From Lachnospiraceae bacterium YSB2008 (GTDB lineage: Bacteria; Bacillota; Clostridia; Lachnospirales; Lachnospiraceae), in the NCBI GenBank assembly GCA_000687655.1, contig JHWR01000003.1, forward strand, positions 158,077-222,076: a stretch of 64,000 bases of DNA, given 5' to 3'. Position numbers and translations under genes: made by a program. Position 1 is the stretch's first letter, and the number at the start of each line of letters is the position of its first letter. A model generated the notes under the pieces. The model made no database searches. It was not told where the DNA came from and saw nothing but the letters and a program-made list of their open reading frames with translations. Below, one piece after another: positions 35,496-44,100 of the stretch.

Positions 35496-35522
35496 TGTAA
35501 CATTTTGTAACATTTTTGTAAC
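35496..35522 (+). promoter_or_regulatory. triple TGTAAC direct repeat at the transcription start
   Basis: TGTAAC occurs at 35496, 35506 and 35517. The second and third copies are separated by exactly five bases, matching the WalR (YycF) box TGTWAH-N5-TGTWAH; the first pair has a four-base gap. WalR controls cell-wall hydrolases in Bacillus, and the gene downstream is one. Position over the start site suggests repression. WalR itself is not in this window, so the link is inference. Confidence 0.5.
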
Positions 35523-35565
35523 ATATTTATCTGAAACGAAACATTTATGAACTGGAGGTCATAAA

Positions 35566-36927
35566 GTGTCTAAATTTAAGAAGATAACAGCAACTATACT
35601 TGCAGCATCTATGCTGATCCCATCTATATCTGCAGAGGCATCTACCAAGAAGTATATAGAGGATGTAAGTATTTCAAGCAAGGTTGAGGTTCTTATAACA
35701 GCAGATTCTGCTAAATTTGACAGCCTTGTAAGTATGCTGGATGCTAAGTCAAATGATATATCAGCTAAATTCACGGAGATATCATTTGTTGATGGAGTTG
35801 CTACTCTTTCAGATGCGGAGACTGAGAAAGATAATTTAGAGGCAACTCCGAATGATGCAGCTCCGGAAGTAAAATATGAGCAGTTTAAGGACAGAGCTGT
35901 AGCAACAGTTGATGGTGCTAATAAGCTCAATATCAGAAAGAACGGTTCAGAAGATGCTGAGATCGTTGGTCATCTTGCAAGCGGTGGTATCTGTCTCGTT
36001 GGTGAAACAAAGAATGGATGGACATTCATTCAGTCAGGTAACTGCGAAGGTTACGTAAAGACAGAATACCTTGCATTCGGTGATGATGCCGGTAAATGGT
36101 GTGAGGCTAACGGCGTTAAGCTTAAGGGTGAGATTACAGCTGATTCTCTTCGTGTAAGAGCAGAAGCAAATATAGACAGTCAGGTTCTTACACTTGTTCC
36201 TGGCGGAGAGAGCTACGAGATCCTTTCACAGGACGGCGACTGGAGTTATATATCAGTTGATGGTGATGTTAAGGGATATGTATCAACAGAGTACTTAAAT
36301 ATTAAGTTCGCTACAACAAGAGCTACTACTGTAGCAGAAGAGATCGCTGCAGAGGAAGCTAAGCAGAAAGCACTTGAAGAAGCAGCTAAAGCAACTGAGA
36401 CTCCAACTACAGAGGCAACAACTGCAGCTACGGAAGCTCCTACAGAGGCAGCTACAGAAGCTCCTGCTGATGGAACAACACCTGCAACAGAGGTACCTAC
36501 TACAGAAGCACCAAAGACAGAGGCGCCTACCACAGAAGCTCCTGCTCCAACAGGTGGAAATGTAGCACTCGGACAGCAGATAGCAAACTTCGCGCTTCAG
36601 TATGTTGGTAATCCATATGTATATGGTGGATCAAGCCTTACAAAGGGTGCTGACTGCTCAGGATTTACAATGGCAGTATATGCACAGTTTGGATACAAGC
36701 TGCCTCACGAGACTATAGCACAGTCTAAGTCAGGTTATGAAGTACCTATGTCAGCACTTCAGCCGGGCGACCTTATATACTATCTTGGTTCATCAGGACT
36801 GATAGGACACGTTGCACTTTATACCGGAAATGGAATGGTAGTTCATGCAAGCTCACCATCCGCAGGTATCAAGACATCTGTATATAATTACAGAACTCCA
36901 TATAAGGCAATAAGAATAATTAAATAA
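35566..36927 (+). CDS. secreted SH3b-NlpC/P60 cell-wall hydrolase
   Basis: A 453-aa exported peptidoglycan hydrolase. A signal peptide (1-24) is followed by a unique region (25-105), two SH3-like domains (about 108-165 and 180-245: LNIRKNGSEDAEIVGHL, LRVRAEANIDSQVLTLV), a Thr/Ala/Pro/Glu-rich wall-spanning linker (about 265-325), and an NlpC/P60 catalytic domain (330-453). The catalytic Cys364 lies in GADCSGF, with His in GHVALY and VHASSP. NlpC/P60 enzymes cut D-Glu to diaminopimelate bonds in stem peptides. Translation starts at a GTG after CTGGAGG. Expression may be controlled through the direct repeats at its start. Confidence 0.92.
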   Translation: MSKFKKITATILAASMLIPSISAEASTKKYIEDVSISSKVEVLITADSAKFDSLVSMLDAKSNDISAKFTEISFVDGVATLSDAETEKDNLEATPNDAAPEVKYEQFKDRAVATVDGANKLNIRKNGSEDAEIVGHLASGGICLVGETKNGWTFIQSGNCEGYVKTEYLAFGDDAGKWCEANGVKLKGEITADSLRVRAEANIDSQVLTLVPGGESYEILSQDGDWSYISVDGDVKGYVSTEYLNIKFATTRATTVAEEIAAEEAKQKALEEAAKATETPTTEATTAATEAPTEAATEAPADGTTPATEVPTTEAPKTEAPTTEAPAPTGGNVALGQQIANFALQYVGNPYVYGGSSLTKGADCSGFTMAVYAQFGYKLPHETIAQSKSGYEVPMSALQPGDLIYYLGSSGLIGHVALYTGNGMVVHASSPSAGIKTSVYNYRTPYKAIRIIK

Positions 36928-36956
36928 GATCACAAAAAAAACCTAAAATAAATTCT

Positions 36957-36990
36957 GCGGCCCCGGCGAGATTCGCCGGGGTCGCTTTTT
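36957..36990. terminator. terminator between convergent NlpC/P60 and MFS-LuxR genes
   Basis: GCGGCCCCGGCGA and TCGCCGGGGTCGC form a 13-bp stem with one G-T pair and a 3-base loop, followed by TTTTT on the plus strand. The convergent gene ends 5 bases later. Confidence 0.88.
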
Positions 36991-36994
36991 GCTT

Positions 36995-38359
36995 TTATGT
37001 GGCATCGAACATATCCAGTGCTCTTACGGCAGTAACTCTGGAATCACTCTCTGTCTTTTTCAAAAGATTGGAAACATGAAATCTAACAGTGTTTTTTGAT
37101 ATAAAGAGCCTATCTGCTATCTCGGAATCTGACAGTCCCTCCTTAAGACATTTTAAGATTTCAGTTTCTCTTGATGTGAGGTTGTATTTCTCACAGAACA
37201 GAGCCAGTTTCTTGTCTTCAGATATTGCTATAGTAACTATTTCTTCTTTCTTTTCATTTTCTGTAAGTATGAAAAGTATTATCAGCGGAATGAAGCAGAT
37301 TGCAGTAAATAGCATCTGCCACATTCCGGGAATAGGAATCATCATAAGAATGAGTGAAAGAAAAGCTTCTACGACTCGCGATATCATAAGACCGGCCGGT
37401 GCAAGATAGGTATTCTTTACGTCTTCGTTGCCAAAGTCAGTGAAAATAATTACATAGTATATAGTAATAAAACCCCTGAAGGCATAACTGAGTCCAAGAA
37501 CTATGGTGTTGGTCATGCCTTCTCCGATAAGAGCCATTGCTATAAGAGAAAATGAAAGACTGGCAATGGTACAAACCTTCCCGACGAAACGGTTTTTGTC
37601 CATAATGAAACCGGCTATTATCAGACCTGCTGCGTAGAAAGCCCTGATAAGATTCCAATTGACGTCAGCCGAGGTAGGTAAGGAATAGAAGAGACCGGAG
37701 CCGACGACCGAAATTGCCATCATTATTGATAGGATGATGGCGATACGTCCCAGATGAAGGTTTTTCCGGGAACCCCAAGTATCAGTGACTGAAGAACTAT
37801 TACCCGGAAAAATATCTTCTGTGCTGAGAACTATGGCAACTGTGGTAGCGGCAAGGAGTATGTATATCACAGTGATCTCCGGCTTTACGAGGAAATTGCC
37901 GTTATTGATAAGGGAGAAGCAGTATGTTCCTACGCTTCCGAAGGCGTATGCTGTACCAAAAGACAGGCCGGCATGCTCGGCAGGTATATATCTGCTGAGC
38001 AGGGAAAGATAGAAGCCAAAGTATATTCCTATATGAATATTGAATATAAAACCGGAAACGACTATGACGATACCGGACATTGACAGCTGTGAAAGTGCCA
38101 TGAATACTGTTCCTGATACCAGAAAAGCAGCAAACAGCTTCTTTTTCCTGAAAATCTCAGGCTTTTTAAGAAGTCCGGCCGAGAATATTAGCATGCCGAG
38201 GGCTTGGCACAGATAATTCAGAAAGGAACTGATAAGATCCACGGTTTTTTCGTCATAAAAGCCCATGAGTCTGAAACACTGGGACATATATGCTGATCCG
38301 GTATAAAGAAAACAGACAGCTATGATAGCTGCATACCAAACAGGGGATGTTTTTTTCAT
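36995..38359 (-). CDS. membrane-embedded LuxR-type regulator with MFS-like 12-helix domain
   Basis: A 454-aa protein joining about 12 predicted membrane helices (about 8-375), arranged like a major facilitator, to a C-terminal LuxR helix-turn-helix (about 385-450: LTSRETEILKCLKEGLSDSEIADRLFISKNTVRFHVSNLLKK). The MFS-like part probably senses a ligand at the membrane and the HTH acts on nearby DNA; such one-component membrane regulators are known in Eggerthella and related anaerobes but few have been studied. An ATG at 38371 is in frame, but GGAG places the start at 38359. The gene is divergent from the surface-protein genes. A 13-base motif repeated in the shared intergenic region is a plausible binding site. 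Confidence 0.85.
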   Translation of the reverse strand: MKKTSPVWYAAIIAVCFLYTGSAYMSQCFRLMGFYDEKTVDLISSFLNYLCQALGMLIFSAGLLKKPEIFRKKKLFAAFLVSGTVFMALSQLSMSGIVIVVSGFIFNIHIGIYFGFYLSLLSRYIPAEHAGLSFGTAYAFGSVGTYCFSLINNGNFLVKPEITVIYILLAATTVAIVLSTEDIFPGNSSSVTDTWGSRKNLHLGRIAIILSIMMAISVVGSGLFYSLPTSADVNWNLIRAFYAAGLIIAGFIMDKNRFVGKVCTIASLSFSLIAMALIGEGMTNTIVLGLSYAFRGFITIYYVIIFTDFGNEDVKNTYLAPAGLMISRVVEAFLSLILMMIPIPGMWQMLFTAICFIPLIILFILTENEKKEEIVTIAISEDKKLALFCEKYNLTSRETEILKCLKEGLSDSEIADRLFISKNTVRFHVSNLLKKTESDSRVTAVRALDMFDAT

Positions 38360-38401
38360 TGTGTACTCCATATTTGAAGAAAAAACGACCGGGGATTATG
38401 T

Positions 38402-38414
38402 AAACCTATCACTT
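38402..38414. promoter_or_regulatory. candidate operator site 1 (AAACCTATCACTT)
   Basis: An exact copy of the 13-mer found again at 38495-38507. It lies 43 bases upstream of the MFS-LuxR start codon and is enclosed by CGACCG/CGGTCG arms (38386-38391, 38418-38423). Confidence 0.5.
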
Positions 38415-38489
38415 CCACGGTCGGATTCGATATTTACAATAGTATCTTAGTAAATAATCAGACAACAATCAATATAAAAACAGGTAAGA

Positions 38490-38513
38490 TTTGGAAACCT
38501 ATCACTTTCCAAA
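38490..38513. promoter_or_regulatory. candidate operator site 2 within a perfect palindrome
   Basis: TTTGGAAA-N8-TTTCCAAA is a perfect 8-bp dyad containing the second AAACCTATCACTT (38495-38507). It abuts the -35 region of a promoter with a perfect TATAAT at 38538-38543 but no recognisable -35 hexamer (ACCTCT). That layout fits activation by a DNA-binding protein centred near -49. Confidence 0.55.
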
Positions 38514-38616
38514 CACCTCTTTTTAACGCATTTGATTTATAATATAGTCGTGGTATTCTACCTAAAAAGCTGGGACGTGGAATGAATACAAAAATGAATT
38601 AGGAGGTTACACGGAT

Positions 38617-41085
38617 ATGATGAAAAAAAGAAATCTTATAGCGCTCATACTGGTGCTATGTCTGGTTGTCGGACTGATGCCGGCAAGAAGTGTATATGCA
38701 GAGGGGAACACAGATCAGGGTGAAATCGCTACACCGACTGAAGCGGAAGAGGCAGAAGATACTGTGCCTGCAAATGATACCGAGGCTGCTCCTGATACAT
38801 CTACAGTACAGGCAGGTAATACCATTGGTGCTCCGGCAGATGAGACTAATTTGGGTATTACGGGATATACGGTACATTTTGGGAACGGTTCATTTACAAT
38901 AGGCAGTGGCGAAGGCCAAGTTACTGTAAGCATAATAGGCATAGATGCGACTCCATTTTCTGAATTTAATGACGGGACAATGATAGGTGCTGGTGCTGAA
39001 ATAGTTCTGAATGAATATTTTAATCCTGACACTATGGAAGTCAGAATTAATGGTTCCAATGATTTCAGTACCACATTATCAACGACCAAGTCGGGGAATA
39101 ATTATAAAACAAGTCTGAACACAAAACCGGCTGAGACAAATTTCCCACAAGGAGATCTATACTTTAAGGTTGTTAAAAAGGTTGATGACAAACTCAGAAT
39201 CCGAATCGAAGGAACCAGAGTAGGTAATACCGGTTCTATCTTTAGTTTTACTTACAATGAACAGGATACAGTTAATGCAACATTGAATGGCGGAGATATA
39301 GAAGACTGTAAAGATCATTTCGAATGGGCAATCCTTCGCGACGCTCTTGGAAATGCATCAGTTACAGTACCTGCAGATTTTGATAAGGATAAGTTGCATA
39401 TTATACTGCGCGGTCCTGATAATTATCAGAGTGAGTGTGCAGTAAATGAAACGACGGCTACACTTCCTGGAAATATCCCTGATGGTTGCTCCATCAGTAT
39501 AGAAGAGAATGGCGGAGGTCAGCCGGCAGAGCCTATGACCAGAGCCCAGATCAATCTTTCCGGTCCTGCAGGAAGCTGGACGGGAGATCCTATGGTAAGG
39601 GATGAGTATCCACAGAACGAAGATGGAACCTGTACTATTCCTTATAGCCGAAACGCTTATGTTGTCTGTGTAAATATAAATGGCGGAGACAATACAAGGT
39701 GTGTCAGCCATTATGGATTCCCTGAGGAGGGCGCGACACCGGACAAATATCAGGAGACGTTTGGTTCACAGATAGTTAATTATCCGGAAAGTGAAGGGGA
39801 GACAGTTACACTTAACTTCAATACAAACTGGGGAAATAAGATTGAATCAATAAGTATTAATGGTACAAATTATCCTGTTCCTCTTAATTACAACAGCAGA
39901 AATAACTGGCTTAAAGCCCTCAACAGACAGGAAGTCAGCTTTGCGATTGAAAATGTTCCTCTGGGAGCGGAGATTGATGATCCGAATGATCCTGAAGGAG
40001 GAAAGATAAGAAAGTACGACATAGTACTTCAGGTTCGTCCAATCACTGAGGAAGAATGCTATATAGGAAACTTCCTTTGGGCAAGCAAGGAGAATCCTGC
40101 AGAGGATGACGATATGAGTATAGGGCACTCATATCTTACGCTTCTTTCGGTTGAGTACGATGATGGCACAGGAAAACATAAGTTAGATCTGACGGATCCG
40201 AATGTTGTGATTCCATCTTTCATCCAGTTCAATGTACATGTTGAAGAAGAAACAGGAATAGAATGCGGTGAAATGGTAGTTCCTGAAGGATCATGGGTTA
40301 CTATGAGAATTGTTCCTAAGTATGGATATCAGGTTGATTCATTCAATGTTAACGGCGACAGCATGAAGCTTGGAGGAGTTTCAGAGTTCAGTTTCCTGGT
40401 TAAGAAGGGTAACTTCCATCTGAGTGCGAATGTTATCGAGCAGGAGGATGAAGTAAAGATTAATACAAATGGCATTGAGAATGCAGCTCTCGAACTGGCT
40501 GAGGGCACTCTTGATACAGGAACAGCAAGACTTTCAGTATCAGATGTAGATCTCAGTGATGAGAAGAAGGCAGCGTTTGCTCAGTTTGCATCTGGTAATG
40601 GTCTTACGCTTGGCCAGACATTTGACATTACTTTATATCAGGTATTCTTCAAGGGACAAGGTAACAGCGATGACGTTTGGGCATTCGATATGGAAGAGCT
40701 GAATGATCCTGCATATATCTACTTCCTGTTACCTGATGGCATAGATTTGGAGAATCTCTATATTGTTCATAACATTCATAATGGGGATGAATTTGAACTG
40801 ATCAAGCCTGAAATCATAGAGATTGATGGAATGAAGATAGTTAAGTTCCCTGCTGACAGCTTCTCCACATATGCTCTGGCAGAGGGCAGTGCAGAGACAG
40901 TGCCGGATGATAATTCAAAGAAAACTGATACTACCGGCAGCAAGACTGACAAGCAGAACAAGACTTCAACAACTGCAAAACAGACCGGAGATGAAACTCC
41001 GATAGCTATCTTTGTAACACTTATGATCCTTTCTATCGTGGGCATTACATTTGTTATAAGAAGAAAGGGGCATCTGGAGCAGTAA
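38617..41085 (+). CDS. large secreted surface protein with degenerate sorting tail
   Basis: An 822-aa exported protein. It has a signal peptide (1-28, MMKKRNLIALILVLCLVVGLM...YAEG), a Thr/Glu-rich low-complexity stretch (30-75), a long beta-rich body and a C-terminal end of KQTGDETPIAIF, a membrane helix and RRKGHLEQ. The xxTGD-helix-RRK tail resembles the LPxTG-like sorting signals of Lachnospiraceae but lacks Leu-Pro, so sortase attachment is uncertain. No enzyme motif is seen; an adhesin or scaffold role is possible. AGGAGG (38601-38606) precedes the first of two ATGs. It is divergent from the MFS-LuxR gene and followed by a second surface protein after 49 bases. Confidence 0.75.
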   Translation: MMKKRNLIALILVLCLVVGLMPARSVYAEGNTDQGEIATPTEAEEAEDTVPANDTEAAPDTSTVQAGNTIGAPADETNLGITGYTVHFGNGSFTIGSGEGQVTVSIIGIDATPFSEFNDGTMIGAGAEIVLNEYFNPDTMEVRINGSNDFSTTLSTTKSGNNYKTSLNTKPAETNFPQGDLYFKVVKKVDDKLRIRIEGTRVGNTGSIFSFTYNEQDTVNATLNGGDIEDCKDHFEWAILRDALGNASVTVPADFDKDKLHIILRGPDNYQSECAVNETTATLPGNIPDGCSISIEENGGGQPAEPMTRAQINLSGPAGSWTGDPMVRDEYPQNEDGTCTIPYSRNAYVVCVNINGGDNTRCVSHYGFPEEGATPDKYQETFGSQIVNYPESEGETVTLNFNTNWGNKIESISINGTNYPVPLNYNSRNNWLKALNRQEVSFAIENVPLGAEIDDPNDPEGGKIRKYDIVLQVRPITEEECYIGNFLWASKENPAEDDDMSIGHSYLTLLSVEYDDGTGKHKLDLTDPNVVIPSFIQFNVHVEEETGIECGEMVVPEGSWVTMRIVPKYGYQVDSFNVNGDSMKLGGVSEFSFLVKKGNFHLSANVIEQEDEVKINTNGIENAALELAEGTLDTGTARLSVSDVDLSDEKKAAFAQFASGNGLTLGQTFDITLYQVFFKGQGNSDDVWAFDMEELNDPAYIYFLLPDGIDLENLYIVHNIHNGDEFELIKPEIIEIDGMKIVKFPADSFSTYALAEGSAETVPDDNSKKTDTTGSKTDKQNKTSTTAKQTGDETPIAIFVTLMILSIVGITFVIRRKGHLEQ

Positions 41086-41124
41086 TAGAGCTTAACTAAT
41101 AACGTAAGATGAGAGAAAGGTAGT

Positions 41125-41160
41125 ATGGGACGTTATGAAGAAAACTATGAAGAGGGTTAA
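41125..41160 (+). other. 11-codon out-of-frame mini-ORF at the start of the giant surface protein
   Basis: ATG at 41125 lies 6 bases after GAAAGG and opens a short reading frame (MGRYEENYEEG) ending at 41160. It overlaps the start of the 1907-aa gene (41135) in a different frame. Its ribosome-binding site is better placed for this ATG than for the main start, so it may limit or couple translation of the surface protein. Confidence 0.3.
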
Positions 41161-44100
41161 ACTTAGACGAAAGCTGTTGGCGCTTATTTTGGCGCTGGCT
41201 ATGATCGTGCCAAGCTTTCCGAGCATGATGGAAAAAAGCTCGGAGTCTATAGTTTATGCGGATTCATATACATGGACTGATGAAACAAATGGGGTCAAGT
41301 TCACTTATGAGGATCTGAATGATGGCGGTGTGATTATCAACAGAATCGAACCGTCTGATTCGAATGCAGGAGATGGTACACTGGATCTGATCATTCCTGA
41401 TACTATAGATGGAAAAGCTGTAAAAGAGCTTGCCAACGGAACCATTGTAGCCAACCCTTATAAATATAAATCGATAACATTTAATACAAGTATTGAAACC
41501 ATACCATACTCATTTGCAAGAAGTATGATAAATGTAACCTCGGTGACCTTCCCTGAAGGATCAAGGGTTTCTTGGATCGGGCAAGAGGCTTTTAAAGGAT
41601 GCTCAGGTCTTACGACAATAACACTTCCTAATAGTTTAGTAACTATAGATGCTAATGCTTTTTCCGGTTGTTCTAACCTTGCCACTGTTAATTTTGGAAG
41701 TGGTCTTCAGACTATAGGTAATGAAGCTTTTACTGGAACTAAGATAGCGGTTCTTGATTTTCCGGACAGCCTTACATCAATAGGAGATGAGACGTTTTAT
41801 CTGAATTCAAACATTACTTCCATCAACATGGGCTCGGGTCTTACTTCAATAGGAACCAGAGCATTTTCCGGATGTAATAATGCGAGTCTTACCTCAATTG
41901 ATTTTCCTGATTCTCTCGAAACTATTGGTACGGAAGCATTTAAGAATTGCGGACCTCTACAGACTATTGACTGGCCGGAGAATAATCCGAGATTTACTAC
42001 TATTTCGGAAAGCTGTTTCGAAGGTTGCTCAGGTCTTTCAAATGATGTTCTGGAGAATCTCCCAACCTCAGTAACTACTATAAGTGATAAGGCCTTTTAT
42101 AAAACAAAGTTTACTGAAATTACAATCCCCTGGACTGTTACATATGTGGGAAAACAGGCTTTTGCTGAAAATCAGAACAATTACAGTGATACAGCTACTG
42201 TTTCGATAACAATAGAAGAAGGCAGTAAGCCGCTTACTATTGACGAAAAGGCTTTCTATCTTGCATGTAGAAAAGCTAGCAATAAGGTTACCTTGCCGAA
42301 AAGAGTATCTGTTATTAATGACAGTGCATTAAGTTTTACTACAAACAGCAATGAATTCACAATCTACAATAATGATATCACTATAAATGGTGATCCATGG
42401 AAGAGTTCTCCATGGACTGTAATTAAGTATCCTTCTGATCTGGAAATGTCTGAGTCTTTCAATACTTATATGGCAACCAGGAAGGCAATGACAGATGATC
42501 CCAATGATACAGAGTATTATTATTTCACTCCATTTGACACAATTATAAAATACACCGTTTCCGGAACTGTTCCTGCAGGCGCAACTTTGGTTGCAAAGGT
42601 AAATGGAACTGAAGTTAATCCAGGGATGGTCGGAAATGCATTTTCATTTAAAGCTGTTGAAAACAGTATGGTTGTTCTCAACGTAAGCCTCGATGGATAT
42701 AAGGATGGGCTGTTTGCCAAAACCAGTTCTGAGTTTACGGCGGACTGGAACAAGGATATAACAACAGCAGACCTTACACCGATTGAGAAGATCGGAAACC
42801 TTAGTGTTATGACTGAGGGTACAGGTGGAGTAGATGCGAATGTTTCTGTTTTTGATAATGCAGGCGAACTGGTGGCTTCAGATACAGTGAACGAATCAAG
42901 CTCATTTCTTCTTCAGGAATTGCCGGCGGGAACATACACGGTAGTTGCCTTCGAGAAAAATGCATATATTTCAGGTATTTCTACGCTTAACAGTCTGGGT
43001 ACCCTTGGAATTGATGCTTCTGATTATGCCAAGGCAACAGCAACCGTTACAGCAGGGGAAACTGTTGAAGTATCTCTTAATGTTCCATCAATGCCACATG
43101 TTGAATATGGCAATATACTTGACGAAGTAGGAAGCTTTGTAGCGATTGACAGAAGTCTGGTTACAAAAAATCTTGAGTTCTTCGGCAAGGTTTTCTATCG
43201 CATGCAGGGAAGCAACAAGGCAAATAAGATTAAGATTGTTGTGCCAAAAGGACTGACGGTAAAATCGGTAACTGTAGGCAGTAAGAGTGTAAATGTTGAT
43301 TCGGTATTATCAAATGGAGTCATCACAATTGATGGTATTACCGGAAAAGAAGCTGAATCCGGAACTATATATGTAGGCCTCAAGAGTCCAAATGCAGGTG
43401 CATTCTGTTTGAGTGCATCCGTAGAATCCAAATCAGGAATCACGGTTCCTATTGGAAGTGCTGATTTTAATGTTGAGGAAATAATACTCGAAGTAAAAGA
43501 TAGTATTACAAGTTCGAGGAAAATCCCTGTTACCGTATGGTCAGAACCAAGTAAAACGGTGAAGGTTAAGGCTGGATCCGGAGCGGAAATAACCGGTACT
43601 ACAAACAAGATTGGATGTTTTACCGGAGAGGTTGAGCTTCCGGCTAAGACTCCATCGGGAACATCACACGTGATTGTTGCCACAGTTGGTGATGATACGG
43701 GAGAAAAGTATAGAGCAACAGAAAGGGTTTTCTATGAAGGGACAAAGACACAATTAGATAATTTCTATTTTGTCCATGCAAATCATCAGTATAACCTAGT
43801 AAAAAACGGTGTGAACAAATCCGGTGGATTCTATACCTATGTAGCAGACGGGAAGGAAGCAACAAAGAATTGGACCTTTGCTGCAGAAATGGTTAGTTCA
43901 TCTGCACTTACAGGTGATGTCAATGTAGTAATACATATGTTGGACGGAAGTGTCAGAAATACAGTCCTTTCTCCTACCGGAACGGAAACGCTTGCTGACG
44001 GAAGGATAAAGACTAATTTCAGTGCAAATATATATATTGAAAACCTCGGCGTTCATGTTTTCGACGATGCGCTTGTCCCTGAAGGCTTTGATCTGGATTA

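Noticed and set aside
35496..35522. CRISPR or satellite array from TGTAAC repeats
   Set aside because: Repeats are only 6 bases, spacing is 4-5 bases, and they overlap a promoter; an operator is more likely. No CRISPR array was seen anywhere in the window.
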